DNA of 21,489 nt from Deltaproteobacteria bacterium (lineage in GTDB: Bacteria; Desulfobacterota; Desulfobacteria; Desulfobacterales; B30-G6), in contig QMMS01000038.1 of assembly GCA_003647375.1 (NCBI GenBank), positions 1 to 21,489 of the forward strand, given 5' to 3'. Position 1 is the first letter of the stretch. Each line of letters begins with the position of its first letter. Under the pieces are notes generated by a model that worked only from the letters and a program-made list of their open reading frames with translations, was not told the DNA's origin and made no database searches. The translations under genes and the position numbers were made by a program. Shown here piece after piece: positions 7,887 through 14,596 of the stretch.

Positions 7887-8090
7887 CTAATAAGCCTTGA
7901 TCCTATCCACCACCTGGCGGACATCACCTAAACATCATTGCCCCTTAGGATTTTTAGTAACACACTGACAATTACCAAACTTCTTTTCCATTTTGATTTT
8001 TTCCATGATCGTAGACACCCCGTTATCCCGATAATCTTTTTCGATGTCATCAACGGAATATACGAAACAGTAGCAGATTAAATCGTTCAC
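7887..8090 (-). CDS. BFD/CopZ-like [2Fe-2S] mini-protein, candidate selenoprotein (Sec52)
   Basis: A 67-residue protein if the in-frame UGA at 7937-7935 is read as selenocysteine. Seen: LICYCFVYSVDDI (Cys6, Cys8), STIMEKIKMEKKFGNCQC (Cys41, Cys43), then KNPKGQ-Sec52-CLGDVRQVVDRI and a TAG stop. This is the Cys-rich module of the BFD-like domain of CopZ-type metallochaperones, whose relatives read NPxGxCCLG; here the first Cys of the CC pair is UGA. Without readthrough the protein would lack the last cluster-region cysteines. A SECIS-like hairpin follows the UGA. Start: GTG 8090 with GAAGGA (8103-8098) 7 nt upstream; ATG 8171 is possible but has no Shine-Dalgarno and adds non-family sequence. 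Likely an iron-sulfur electron carrier or metal-handling protein; role inferred only. It lies between mtaD and the MscS gene. Confidence 0.8.
7904..7937 (-). promoter_or_regulatory. UGA codon and bacterial SECIS-like hairpin of the [2Fe-2S] selenoprotein
   Basis: Minus strand: UGA at 7937-7935, 19 nt, then apical loop AGGU (7915-7912). The stem pairs UGUCCGCC (7923-7916) with GGUGGAUA (7911-7904): eight base pairs, two of them G-U. The loop carries GGU, as in the E. coli fdhF SECIS, and the distance falls within the range known for bacterial SECIS elements. The hairpin lies inside the coding sequence, where SelB-Sec-tRNA would bind. Confidence 0.75.
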
Positions 8091-8238
8091 AAGATCGTCC
8101 TTCAATATGGTTTGCTTCAGGGTGTTGATAGATGAATATTCCCAGCTTCGCAAAATCACAGATATCATCATTCGTAGTTGTTAGGTACTCTTCGTCCTTT
8201 GACATTTTATCAAATGCGACGGTGTTGTTCTTAAGGCC

Positions 8239-9573
8239 TTATCCAATTTTACCGAAAGCAGCTATCTCCCTGCTCAGTGCATTCACCTTATTCAGAATAT
8301 CATCCTGGTCCAAAGTTGTCAGAGACCGGTTACGTACCAGCATTCTGCCCGCCACCATGACATCTTTTACATCCGAGCCTCTTGCCGAATAGACGACCTG
8401 GGACACCGGGTTGTATAACGGCACCAGATGGGGCTGGTGGGTGTCGATGATAATCAGGTCGGCTTGCTTGCCTTTTTCCAATGACCCGATTCTGCGGTCC
8501 AGGCCAATGGCCCTGGCAGCCTCGATGGTGGCCATCTTCAGCACCGAGCCGACATCCATGACGGTGGGGTCCAGTGTATGGGCTTTGTGGAGTTTTGCGG
8601 CCGTGTCCATCTCCTGAAACATATCCAGATCATTGTTGCTCGCGCAGCTATCTGTTCCCAGACCAACAGAAATACCCGCAGACAGAAATTTCTGAACCGG
8701 AGCGATTCCGGAAGCCAGTTTCATATTGCTCTCGGGGTAGTGTGACACTGCCGCGCCGCTCTTGGCGATGATTTCGACATCCCTGTCATCTACCCAGACT
8801 GAATGAACCAGCAGTGTCTGCTCATCCAGGACGCCAATATGGTCAAGATATTGAATAGGCGACATATCGCCACTACCCTCAATCAAGGCCTGTTCTCGGG
8901 CTGTTTCGGCTGCATGGATTTGAAAAAGGATTGATTGCGACCTGGCTGCGGCCTTGGCCGCTTTGAGGGTTTCCTGCGAACAGGTATAGGGCGAATGGCA
9001 AAAGATGGAAGGCTGGATCATCGGCGACAAGCCATTCCACTTTTTGGTGAAAGCCACCGCTGAATTGATATTATCACCGGCATCCGGTACACCCGGTGCC
9101 GGAAAATCGATAACCCCCTGCCCGAGAACCCCACGCATCCCTGCCCGGCTCACGATTTCCGCAACTTCATCTTCGAAAAAATATCCGCCACAGACAGTCG
9201 TCGTCCCAGAGAGCAACATTTCCGCACACGCAAGTGCCGTACCCAGACGGACATTTTCCGGATTGATCCATGCCCCCTCAGCTGGAAAAATATATTGATT
9301 CAACCAAACATCCAACGGCAGGTCGTCGGCCAGGCCGCGAAAGAGCGTCATGGGCATATGGGTGTGGGTGTTGACCAGTCCGGGCATAACGATACCGCCT
9401 GCGACATCAATCGCCTCTACTCCGGCCGGAACATCAATCCCATCCGGCATGTTAGCTATTTCTTCAATCTTGCCGTTCTTTATTCCGAGCATACCCTTGG
9501 GAAAAATATCAAAGGCCGTATTAACTGTCACAATAACGGCATTGTAAATGATGGTGTCAAATGTCGTATGCAA
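8239..9573 (-). CDS. mtaD: 5-methylthioadenosine/S-adenosylhomocysteine deaminase
   Basis: An amidohydrolase of the MtaD/TrzA-AtzA group (444 aa) that deaminates MTA and SAH to the inosine forms in the cytosol. Metal ligands are visible: NTHTHMPM (His70, His72), IHAAETARE (His), VHSVWVDD (His) and LGTDSCASNNDLDMF (Asp). The C-terminal NPVSQVVYSARGSDVKDVMV closes the composite beta domain. The start is TTG 9573, the only candidate at the right place, preceded by AGGGGG 4 nt away. It lies downstream of the purine nucleoside phosphorylase gene, which could act on the inosine-type product, but a 326-nt repeat-filled gap separates them. Substrates other than MTA/SAH are possible because the subfamily is broad. 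Confidence 0.9.
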   Translation of the reverse strand: MHTTFDTIIYNAVIVTVNTAFDIFPKGMLGIKNGKIEEIANMPDGIDVPAGVEAIDVAGGIVMPGLVNTHTHMPMTLFRGLADDLPLDVWLNQYIFPAEGAWINPENVRLGTALACAEMLLSGTTTVCGGYFFEDEVAEIVSRAGMRGVLGQGVIDFPAPGVPDAGDNINSAVAFTKKWNGLSPMIQPSIFCHSPYTCSQETLKAAKAAARSQSILFQIHAAETAREQALIEGSGDMSPIQYLDHIGVLDEQTLLVHSVWVDDRDVEIIAKSGAAVSHYPESNMKLASGIAPVQKFLSAGISVGLGTDSCASNNDLDMFQEMDTAAKLHKAHTLDPTVMDVGSVLKMATIEAARAIGLDRRIGSLEKGKQADLIIIDTHQPHLVPLYNPVSQVVYSARGSDVKDVMVAGRMLVRNRSLTTLDQDDILNKVNALSREIAAFGKIG

Positions 9574-9640
9574 TGGTCCCCCTGTGTTTTGTATTGGGTG
9601 TTTTGTGTTTGGTGCATATTCTGGTTAAAAAACAAAAGCA

Positions 9641-9720
9641 ATCACGAAAACACGAAATTTGAAAAACACGAAATTTTCCTTGGTCTTTTTCGTGCTTTCG
9701 TCCTTTCGTGTTTTCGTGAT
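9641..9720. repeat. 80-bp fold-back with 17-bp perfect inverted repeat arms
   Basis: Arms 9641-9657 (ATCACGAAAACACGAAA) and 9704-9720 are exact complements. The inner part repeats the same CACGAAA or TTTCGTG word (9667-9673, 9687-9694), so the structure is built from a short motif in both orientations. It sits in the 9574-9899 gap between the purine nucleoside phosphorylase and mtaD genes; no gene is seen there. Confidence 0.75.
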
Positions 9721-9790
9721 AGAAATTCCTTCTTTTTCTTTGGCAAGCTTGATTTAAGCTGCACGCAAACTGGCTTTTCCCCTCGGGCCC

Positions 9791-9894
9791 TTAAATCCTT
9801 GAACCCTTCGCCCTTTGCTTGTCCCCTCGAACCTCCAACCCTCTAACCCTTCGTTTTTCCCCTCGAACCCTGGAACCCTCGGACCCTTGGACCC
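9791..9894 (-). repeat. Degenerate octamer array (TNNNACCC type)
   Basis: Irregular 8-bp units ending in ACCC or similar: TTGAACCC (9799-9806), TCCAACCC (9834-9841), TCTAACCC (9842-9849), then four in phase, TCGAACCC, TGGAACCC, TCGGACCC, TTGGACCC (9863-9894). It ends 5 nt from the purine nucleoside phosphorylase stop codon. The same family in the opposite orientation follows hrpA. Confidence 0.65.
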
Positions 9895-9899
9895 TTTCG

Positions 9900-10721
9900 T
9901 TACAGCCTTCCCATCATCGTACGAATGATTCTATCAACCTGAGGAGCTGCGGCTTTTGCCACCTTTATGATATCCTCTACTCTGGCGGGGACCGGATTGT
10001 CAGGGTCATTGACATTGGTGATAATCGACAGCCCCAGCACCTTAATCTGGGCATGCACGGCAGCAATGACCTCTTGTACCGTCGAAAAACCGACAGCCTC
10101 CGCCCCGATGGTTTTTAAAAACCGAACCTCTGCAGGTGTTTCAATAGACGGCCCCGGAAGGCCGGCATATACCCCTTTTCTAAGCGGTATTGTGGCGTCC
10201 CTTGCGGCTTCTTCTGCATGTGATATCAGTTGCCTGTCATAGGCTTCCGTCATATCAGGAAATCGTTCACCCCAGTCATCATGGTTCGGTCCCACAAGGG
10301 GATTGGCGCCGGTCAGATTGATATGATCTTTGATGAGCATGATGTCGCCGGGCCTAAACACCGGATTGAGTCCTCCGGCGGCATTGGTGATAAACAGCGT
10401 CTCGACACCCAAGGTCTGCATCACCCGTATGGGAAACGTGACGTCCAGGGGCGAATAACCCTCATAAAGATGAAAACGCCCCTGCATGACAATAACCGGC
10501 CGGTTGGCCATTCTACCTGCCAGAAACTTTCCTGTATGGCTCTGCACGGTAGAAACCGGGAAATGTGGAATGTCTTTATAAGGCAGAGACTCAGACACGA
10601 CCAGGGACTGTCCACTATCTCCCAGGCCTGTCCCGGTCAGCAAACCGGCAAATGGTTTTTCCGGGATCTTCTTTTCGATATATGCGACTGCTTCCGCAAT
10701 CTTGTCGTAATAGTCCAACAT
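9900..10721 (-). CDS. punA: Purine nucleoside phosphorylase, trimeric type
   Basis: Phosphorolysis of purine nucleosides to base and ribose-1-phosphate; cytosolic; 273 aa, normal for the trimeric (PNP-I/inosine-guanosine) class. Motifs: GLLTGTGLGD near the N-terminus, SHTGKFLAGRM, QGRFHLYEGYSP, FITNAAGGLNP, MLIKDHINLTGANPLVGPN, GLPGPSIETPAEVRFL and the base-site region VGFSTVQEV with SIITN. Mammalian and many bacterial PNPs have Met where this protein has Phe212, so ribose or substituent specificity may differ; methylthioinosine made by the neighbouring MtaD is one possible substrate (inference). AAGGAG shortly before ATG 10721 supports the start. It is divergent from the DRTGG/Rnf operon and has its own promoter. 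Confidence 0.93.
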   Translation of the reverse strand: MLDYYDKIAEAVAYIEKKIPEKPFAGLLTGTGLGDSGQSLVVSESLPYKDIPHFPVSTVQSHTGKFLAGRMANRPVIVMQGRFHLYEGYSPLDVTFPIRVMQTLGVETLFITNAAGGLNPVFRPGDIMLIKDHINLTGANPLVGPNHDDWGERFPDMTEAYDRQLISHAEEAARDATIPLRKGVYAGLPGPSIETPAEVRFLKTIGAEAVGFSTVQEVIAAVHAQIKVLGLSIITNVNDPDNPVPARVEDIIKVAKAAAPQVDRIIRTMMGRL

Positions 10722-10742
10722 ACAAACTCCTTTTTCCAGCTG

Positions 10743-10771
10743 TTATCATAAAAATTTCCTCTACTTGTCAA
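10743..10771 (-). promoter_or_regulatory. Predicted promoter of the purine nucleoside phosphorylase gene
   Basis: TTGACA (10771-10766) and TGATAA (10748-10743) on the minus strand are 17 bp apart; TATGAT with a 15-bp spacer is an overlapping alternative. It lies about 20 nt before the gene's ribosome binding site. In the plus direction TTGACA at 10804 has no good -10 partner, so the promoter of the DRTGG operon is not resolved. Confidence 0.5.
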
Positions 10772-10917
10772 CGAAAAGATCCTATTTTCAACCCATGATA
10801 GCATTGACAATCCGTGATAACTATGAAATGGTAACCCTCAATTTGGTCCACTTATTGGTTGAAAAATCGGAAGGGTAGATATTTCAGAACCATCCACTTC
10901 AACAGGTTGAGCGTCAG

Positions 10918-11271
10918 ATGAAAATTGCTGAAATAAAAGATGCCCTGAAAGCGACCGTACTTGCAGGTGAAGACCAGATGGAAAACACAATCACTGGTTG
11001 TGGTAGTGCAGATCTTATGGAAGATGTGCTGTCAGCTGCAACCGAAGGGTGCGCAATACTTACCGGCGTCGTCACCGAGCAAGTCATTCGCACCGCAAAA
11101 ATAGCCAGAGTGGGAGCCGTCGTGTTCGTTCGGGGTAAACAGCCGGAAAAGCTTGTGATCGATCTGGCTGCATCCTACAAAATACCGCTGTTGCTCACCC
11201 GGCATTCTCTTTTTGTGGCAAGCGGAAAACTTTACATGGAAGGTCTACGCGGTCTTGACGGTTCATGGTAA
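10918..11271 (+). CDS. DRTGG-domain protein
   Basis: A 117-aa single-domain protein resembling DRTGG domains: an N-terminal segment with DALKATVLAGED, GCGSADLMEDVLSAA, the ILTGVVTEQVIRTA block, a beta strand VGAVVFVRG and a C-terminal KIPLLLTRHSLFVASGKLY. The domain is named for a DRTGG motif that is only partly kept here. Such domains occur beside hydrogenase or NADH-oxidoreductase-like redox genes, are thought to be regulatory, and have no established activity. Only a weak purine-rich site precedes ATG 10918. The RnfB fusion gene starts 16 nt after the stop with its own AGAGGAG, so the two are almost certainly one operon. Confidence 0.8.
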   Translation: MKIAEIKDALKATVLAGEDQMENTITGCGSADLMEDVLSAATEGCAILTGVVTEQVIRTAKIARVGAVVFVRGKQPEKLVIDLAASYKIPLLLTRHSLFVASGKLYMEGLRGLDGSW

Positions 11272-11287
11272 GAAAGAGGAGTAAACA

Positions 11288-13354
11288 ATGATTGAAGCCG
11301 TATTCATGATGGGGGGCCTTGGGCTGCTTGTGGGTGTGGGCTTGGCCATGGCATCCAAAATATTTTATGTCTATGTGGATCCCCAGATTATAGCTGTCGA
11401 TGACGCCCTTCCGGGGGCTAATTGTGGGGGATGCGGTCTTCCCGGATGCAGCGCAAATGCCGAGGCGATTGTTGCCGGAAAGGCGTCTCCCAATTCCTGT
11501 GTAGCGGCGGGCCCGGACGTTGCCGAAATTATTGCCGCTATAATGGGCATCGCTATTGAAGCCAAGGAACCTGATATCGCCAAACCGGGATGTACCTACG
11601 GCCTCCAGACTGCCGATATAAAGTATTTTTATGACGGACTCGGAGATTGCAGAGCTGCTGCCCTCATCAACGGAGGAATGAAAGTTTGTCGGATAGGATG
11701 CCTGGGGCTTGGGACCTGTGCAAAAGCATGCCCCTTCGATGCTATCACCATGGGATCCGATGGTCTTCCCGTGGTCGATGAAGTCAAATGCACCGGGTGC
11801 GGTGCATGCGAAAGGGTCTGTCCAAAACATATTATCACCCTTTCCTCCGTTACACGTCGCATCATTCGTGAGTACACCACCGAGGATTGTACGACACCCT
11901 GTCAGAGGGCCTGCCCTGCCGGTATCGATATCTGTGAATATATAAGACAGATTCAATTGAAAAACTATGCTCGTTCTGTTCAGATTATCAAGGAAAGACT
12001 CCCGTTTCCCACTGTCATCGGTCGAATCTGTCCACGGCCCTGTGAAGACGCCTGCAGACGACAGCTCCTCGATGAGCCCGTTGCGATCAATTTTTTGAAA
12101 CGATTCGTGGCCGACTACGAGAAAGAAAAGGGAGAAAGGATTCTGCCCTTCAAGGCGCCGGATACGGGTCGAAAAATAGCTGTTATGGGCGGTGGTGTAC
12201 AGGGACTTTCAACAGCTTTCTTTTCTGCACGGCTGGGTCATGCGCCAACGGTGTTCGAAGCCACACAAAAACCGGGTGGTCTCCTGAGAAGTGCCATAGC
12301 GACTAACCGGTTGTCCCATGATGTTTTAGACTGGGATATCGATGGGATTATCGAAATGGGCGTGACCGTCAAAACAGGCCAGTGTCTGGGTAAAGACATT
12401 TCCATTCATTCGCTTCTCAACGATGGTTTTGATGCTGTTTTTCTCTCTCTGGGTGGCTGGGACAGTCGGTTGGCGCGGGGAGCCGGTGCCGAAAAACCGG
12501 TTCCGGGACTGCATCTACTCATGGATGTTTCAAAAGCCCTGAAACAGAAAACGCCCCCGGACATCACCTGCGGAAAACACACCATTCTGGCCGGTGGCGG
12601 AGAACTCGCTATTCAAACCGCCATCCTGTGCAAGGAAAACGGTGCTGACAAGGCTACCGTAATTTTCAGGGAATCAACCGAAAACAACGGGCTGTCCGCC
12701 GAAACTCTCGGCAAAGCAACCGAAAAAGGCATCCATGTCATTTTTAGTGCGGGTATCAATAGGATATTCGGGGAGAAAGACCATCTCAATGAGATCGAAT
12801 ATTTCGATCGAGGTTCCGGAACCGTGCATACTCTCCCGGCAGATACACTTGTGATAGCCTCCGGGCGATATCCCGAGTTCATTTTTGCCAAACCGACGAT
12901 GGACGGGTCAGACACCCAGGAAACACCCTCCGAGGAAGAAAAGATCGCCAACGATCTGCGATGGGAAGGGTTCTACGCACTCAAGCATCCCCATTACAAC
13001 AGTGAGGTGGGGTTGATAGCTGAAGGTGACGTCCTTAGCGACTACAGCGGCGCCATCAAGGCGATCGGTGCAGGCAGAAGAGCGGCTGCCTCCATCCACA
13101 ATGTCATCTATGGTATCCCTCTGTCGCATCCGGACAATGTGCTTACCTTGACGACCGTGATTCAAAACGTTAACGAAATAGAACGCGTGGAACAGATTTC
13201 ACGCACCATCATGCCCTTAGCCGACACCCCGGAGCGCTTAATGAATGCAGAGATCGAAAAAGGCTTCACCGAAAAGAAGGCCCAAAGAGAAGCTGAAAGG
13301 TGCCTGCAATGCGGCCTGATCTGCTACGAAAAAACAGGCACTAATAACGCCTAA
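11288..13354 (+). CDS. RnfB-like iron-sulfur protein fused to GltD/NfnB-like flavin oxidoreductase
   Basis: A 688-aa multidomain electron-transfer protein. Order: an N-terminal membrane helix (about residues 5-26) and RnfB [4Fe-4S] domain with CGGCGLPGC (Cys46, 49, 54); two ferredoxin-type clusters (CLGLGTCAKACPFDA and CTGCGACERVCP); a GltD-type Cys-rich domain (CQRACPAGIDICEY and RICPRPCEDACRR); then two nucleotide folds, GGGVQGL (FAD, about 300) and AGGGELAIQTA (NAD(P)H, about 440), ending with CLQCGLICYE. Known RnfB passes electrons from ferredoxin to the membrane Rnf complex, and GltD-like parts oxidise NAD(P)H, so this fusion probably links NAD(P)H or ferredoxin to a membrane acceptor. 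No other rnf genes are present, so it may work with an Rnf encoded elsewhere or a different partner. AGAGGAG precedes the start. Confidence 0.88.
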   Translation: MIEAVFMMGGLGLLVGVGLAMASKIFYVYVDPQIIAVDDALPGANCGGCGLPGCSANAEAIVAGKASPNSCVAAGPDVAEIIAAIMGIAIEAKEPDIAKPGCTYGLQTADIKYFYDGLGDCRAAALINGGMKVCRIGCLGLGTCAKACPFDAITMGSDGLPVVDEVKCTGCGACERVCPKHIITLSSVTRRIIREYTTEDCTTPCQRACPAGIDICEYIRQIQLKNYARSVQIIKERLPFPTVIGRICPRPCEDACRRQLLDEPVAINFLKRFVADYEKEKGERILPFKAPDTGRKIAVMGGGVQGLSTAFFSARLGHAPTVFEATQKPGGLLRSAIATNRLSHDVLDWDIDGIIEMGVTVKTGQCLGKDISIHSLLNDGFDAVFLSLGGWDSRLARGAGAEKPVPGLHLLMDVSKALKQKTPPDITCGKHTILAGGGELAIQTAILCKENGADKATVIFRESTENNGLSAETLGKATEKGIHVIFSAGINRIFGEKDHLNEIEYFDRGSGTVHTLPADTLVIASGRYPEFIFAKPTMDGSDTQETPSEEEKIANDLRWEGFYALKHPHYNSEVGLIAEGDVLSDYSGAIKAIGAGRRAAASIHNVIYGIPLSHPDNVLTLTTVIQNVNEIERVEQISRTIMPLADTPERLMNAEIEKGFTEKKAQREAERCLQCGLICYEKTGTNNA

Positions 13355-13364
13355 GAGGACAACA

Positions 13365-13811
13365 TTGGCTACCGAAGAAGGTATCGTCATCCATACCCGT
13401 GACACAATTGCACGGGTCAAGACAACCAAATCAAGTTCATGTAAAGCCTGTACAGCCAGGGATTCCTGCCACGTAACAGAAACGGGAAAAGTCATGGAAG
13501 TAGATGCAATCAATGGTGCAGGCGCCCGGGAAGGGGACCGGATTTTACTCCATTTTGAGACGGCCTCCCTTATGAAAGCCTGCTTTCTGCTCTACCTGCT
13601 CCCGGTAGGATTCATGTTGACGGGGGCAATTCTCGGCCATTGGTTGGCATTGAAAATCGGTATGAATGTCTCTCTATTATCTGCTGTATCAGGATTTCTC
13701 TCATTGTTCCTATCCTTTGTGGTGATCCGCTCAAAAGCGAATACATTAGGAAAAAATGATGCCTACAAACCCAAAATTGTCAAGATTTTATATCATGAGC
13801 CGATGGGATAA
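13365..13811 (+). CDS. rseC: RseC/MucC-family membrane protein
   Basis: A 148-aa inner-membrane protein of the RseC/MucC family, known from sigma-E regulation and the Rsx(Rnf)-dependent SoxR-reducing system. Seen: an N-terminal beta region, the Cys motif CKACTARDSC (about residues 26-35), then two membrane helices (about 69-90 and 95-123). It starts with TTG 13365 after GAGGA 8 nt upstream, 10 nt downstream of the RnfB fusion, so it is translated in the same operon. The pairing of RseC with an RnfB-like protein fits a common electron path; which target it reduces is unknown. Confidence 0.85.
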   Translation: MATEEGIVIHTRDTIARVKTTKSSSCKACTARDSCHVTETGKVMEVDAINGAGAREGDRILLHFETASLMKACFLLYLLPVGFMLTGAILGHWLALKIGMNVSLLSAVSGFLSLFLSFVVIRSKANTLGKNDAYKPKIVKILYHEPMG

Positions 13812-13826
13812 ATAGGGAATACTCAC

Positions 13827-14303
13827 ATGGTAGAAAGAGTTTATATTACAAGCACGAATATGGCCACGTTTATCTGCCCACATTGTAAAAAAGACCTGAC
13901 GGTGGATGTCAGCAAATATGCGCAGATGGATAAAACCGTCAAGGTAAAGTCAAAATGTACCTGTGGAAATAAATGGACCTCTATCCTGGAGAAGCGAAAA
14001 CAATATCGAAAAGGGGCCAACCTGAAGGGTATATACAAGTACATCGTTGACGGGGAGGAAATGGACAGAGGAAAAATGACGATCACTGATATATCTGCCG
14101 GCGGTGTGAAGTTGAAGCTGGATGTCGGTCGAGATTTAAAAACCGGCCATCTCCTTAATTTAGAATTCAAGTTGGACGACAGTAAACAGACACCCATGCA
14201 AAAAACCGTTGTAATTCGAAATGCCGACAGCCCCTACTTCGGAGCTGCATTCAGAGATGCCGACCTCTATGATCCTGTCATGGGTTTTTATCTTATGAGT
14301 TAA
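13827..14303 (+). CDS. PilZ-domain protein with N-terminal zinc-ribbon-like region
   Basis: A 158-aa cytosolic protein. Residues about 15-50 hold two Cys pairs (CPHCKKDL and CTCGNKW) resembling a zinc ribbon. A PilZ domain follows, with the c-di-GMP-binding arginine motif in RKQYRKG and DISAGG (the D/NxSxxG motif), then a beta barrel ending near residue 150. It probably senses c-di-GMP; the partner is not shown. ATG 13827 has AGGGA about 8 nt upstream; Met12 (13860) has none. The gene is the last of the run with rseC, 15 nt after its stop, and a fold-back repeat begins at its stop codon. Confidence 0.82.
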   Translation: MVERVYITSTNMATFICPHCKKDLTVDVSKYAQMDKTVKVKSKCTCGNKWTSILEKRKQYRKGANLKGIYKYIVDGEEMDRGKMTITDISAGGVKLKLDVGRDLKTGHLLNLEFKLDDSKQTPMQKTVVIRNADSPYFGAAFRDADLYDPVMGFYLMS

Positions 14304-14461
14304 GGGCTCGCACAAAAATAAATTGACAGATTTTAGGTGTTCAGGCGCCCGGTTGGCAAGGCGCGAAAGAGCAGGAATATCTGGCATATTCCGAGCTTTC
14401 GCAACGCCGCCATGCGGGATGCGTGGGCGCATAAAATGTTAAGTTATTTTTGCGCGAGCCC
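14304..14461. repeat. 158-bp fold-back (MITE-like) element abutting the PilZ stop codon
   Basis: The outer arms 14304-14328 and 14437-14461 are inverted copies (22 of 25 match, beginning GGGCTCGC). Inside are nested hairpins, including GGAATAT (14374-14380) with ATATTCC (14386-14392) and a surrounding GCGAAAG/CTTTCGC pairing. No coding frame is apparent. It starts immediately after the TAA of the PilZ gene, so it may double as a transcript end or stabiliser. Nothing else is recognised in the rest of the 14304-14566 gap except the next gene's promoter. Confidence 0.7.
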
Positions 14462-14523
14462 CAAGGACCCGCCGACCACGCTTCCCATCATCCTTAGACA
14501 AATCCGCTTGCAATTGCATCCCA

Positions 14524-14568
14524 TTGACGATACATGCAGTTTTCGCCATAAAATGGTGGGAACCATTT
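14524..14568 (+). promoter_or_regulatory. Predicted promoter and inverted repeat upstream of the PPIase gene
   Basis: TTGACG (14524-14529) and CATAAA (14547-14552) are 17 bp apart. A perfect 7-bp inverted repeat, AAATGGT (14551-14557) and ACCATTT (14562-14568) around GGGA, covers the expected transcription start. It could be an operator or a 5' mRNA hairpin. Confidence 0.45.
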
Positions 14569-14596
14569 GATAAAAATTTCTGAAAGGACACATGAG

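Noticed and set aside
7721..7927. N-terminal extension of the MscS protein to ATG 7927
   Set aside because: It would overlap the selenoprotein end, adds no membrane or family sequence, and AAGGAGGT clearly marks ATG 7720.
7935..8171. The 78-aa frame as a complete or truncated pseudogene
   Set aside because: Family sequence continues in frame after the UGA to a TAG, with a SECIS-like hairpin; Sec decoding explains this better than decay.
8050..8205. Separate 51-aa frame starting at ATG 8205 in another phase from the selenoprotein, or a frameshifted N-terminus
   Set aside because: No Shine-Dalgarno and no family match; the GTG 8090 start with GAAGGA explains the family part without a frameshift.
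9641..9894. CRISPR array in the repeat-rich gap
   Set aside because: Units are 7-8 bp, adjacent or palindromic, with no spacers of regular length and no cas genes.
10804..10832. Promoter for the DRTGG operon from TTGACA at 10804
   Set aside because: No acceptable -10 box at 16-18 bp; left unassigned.
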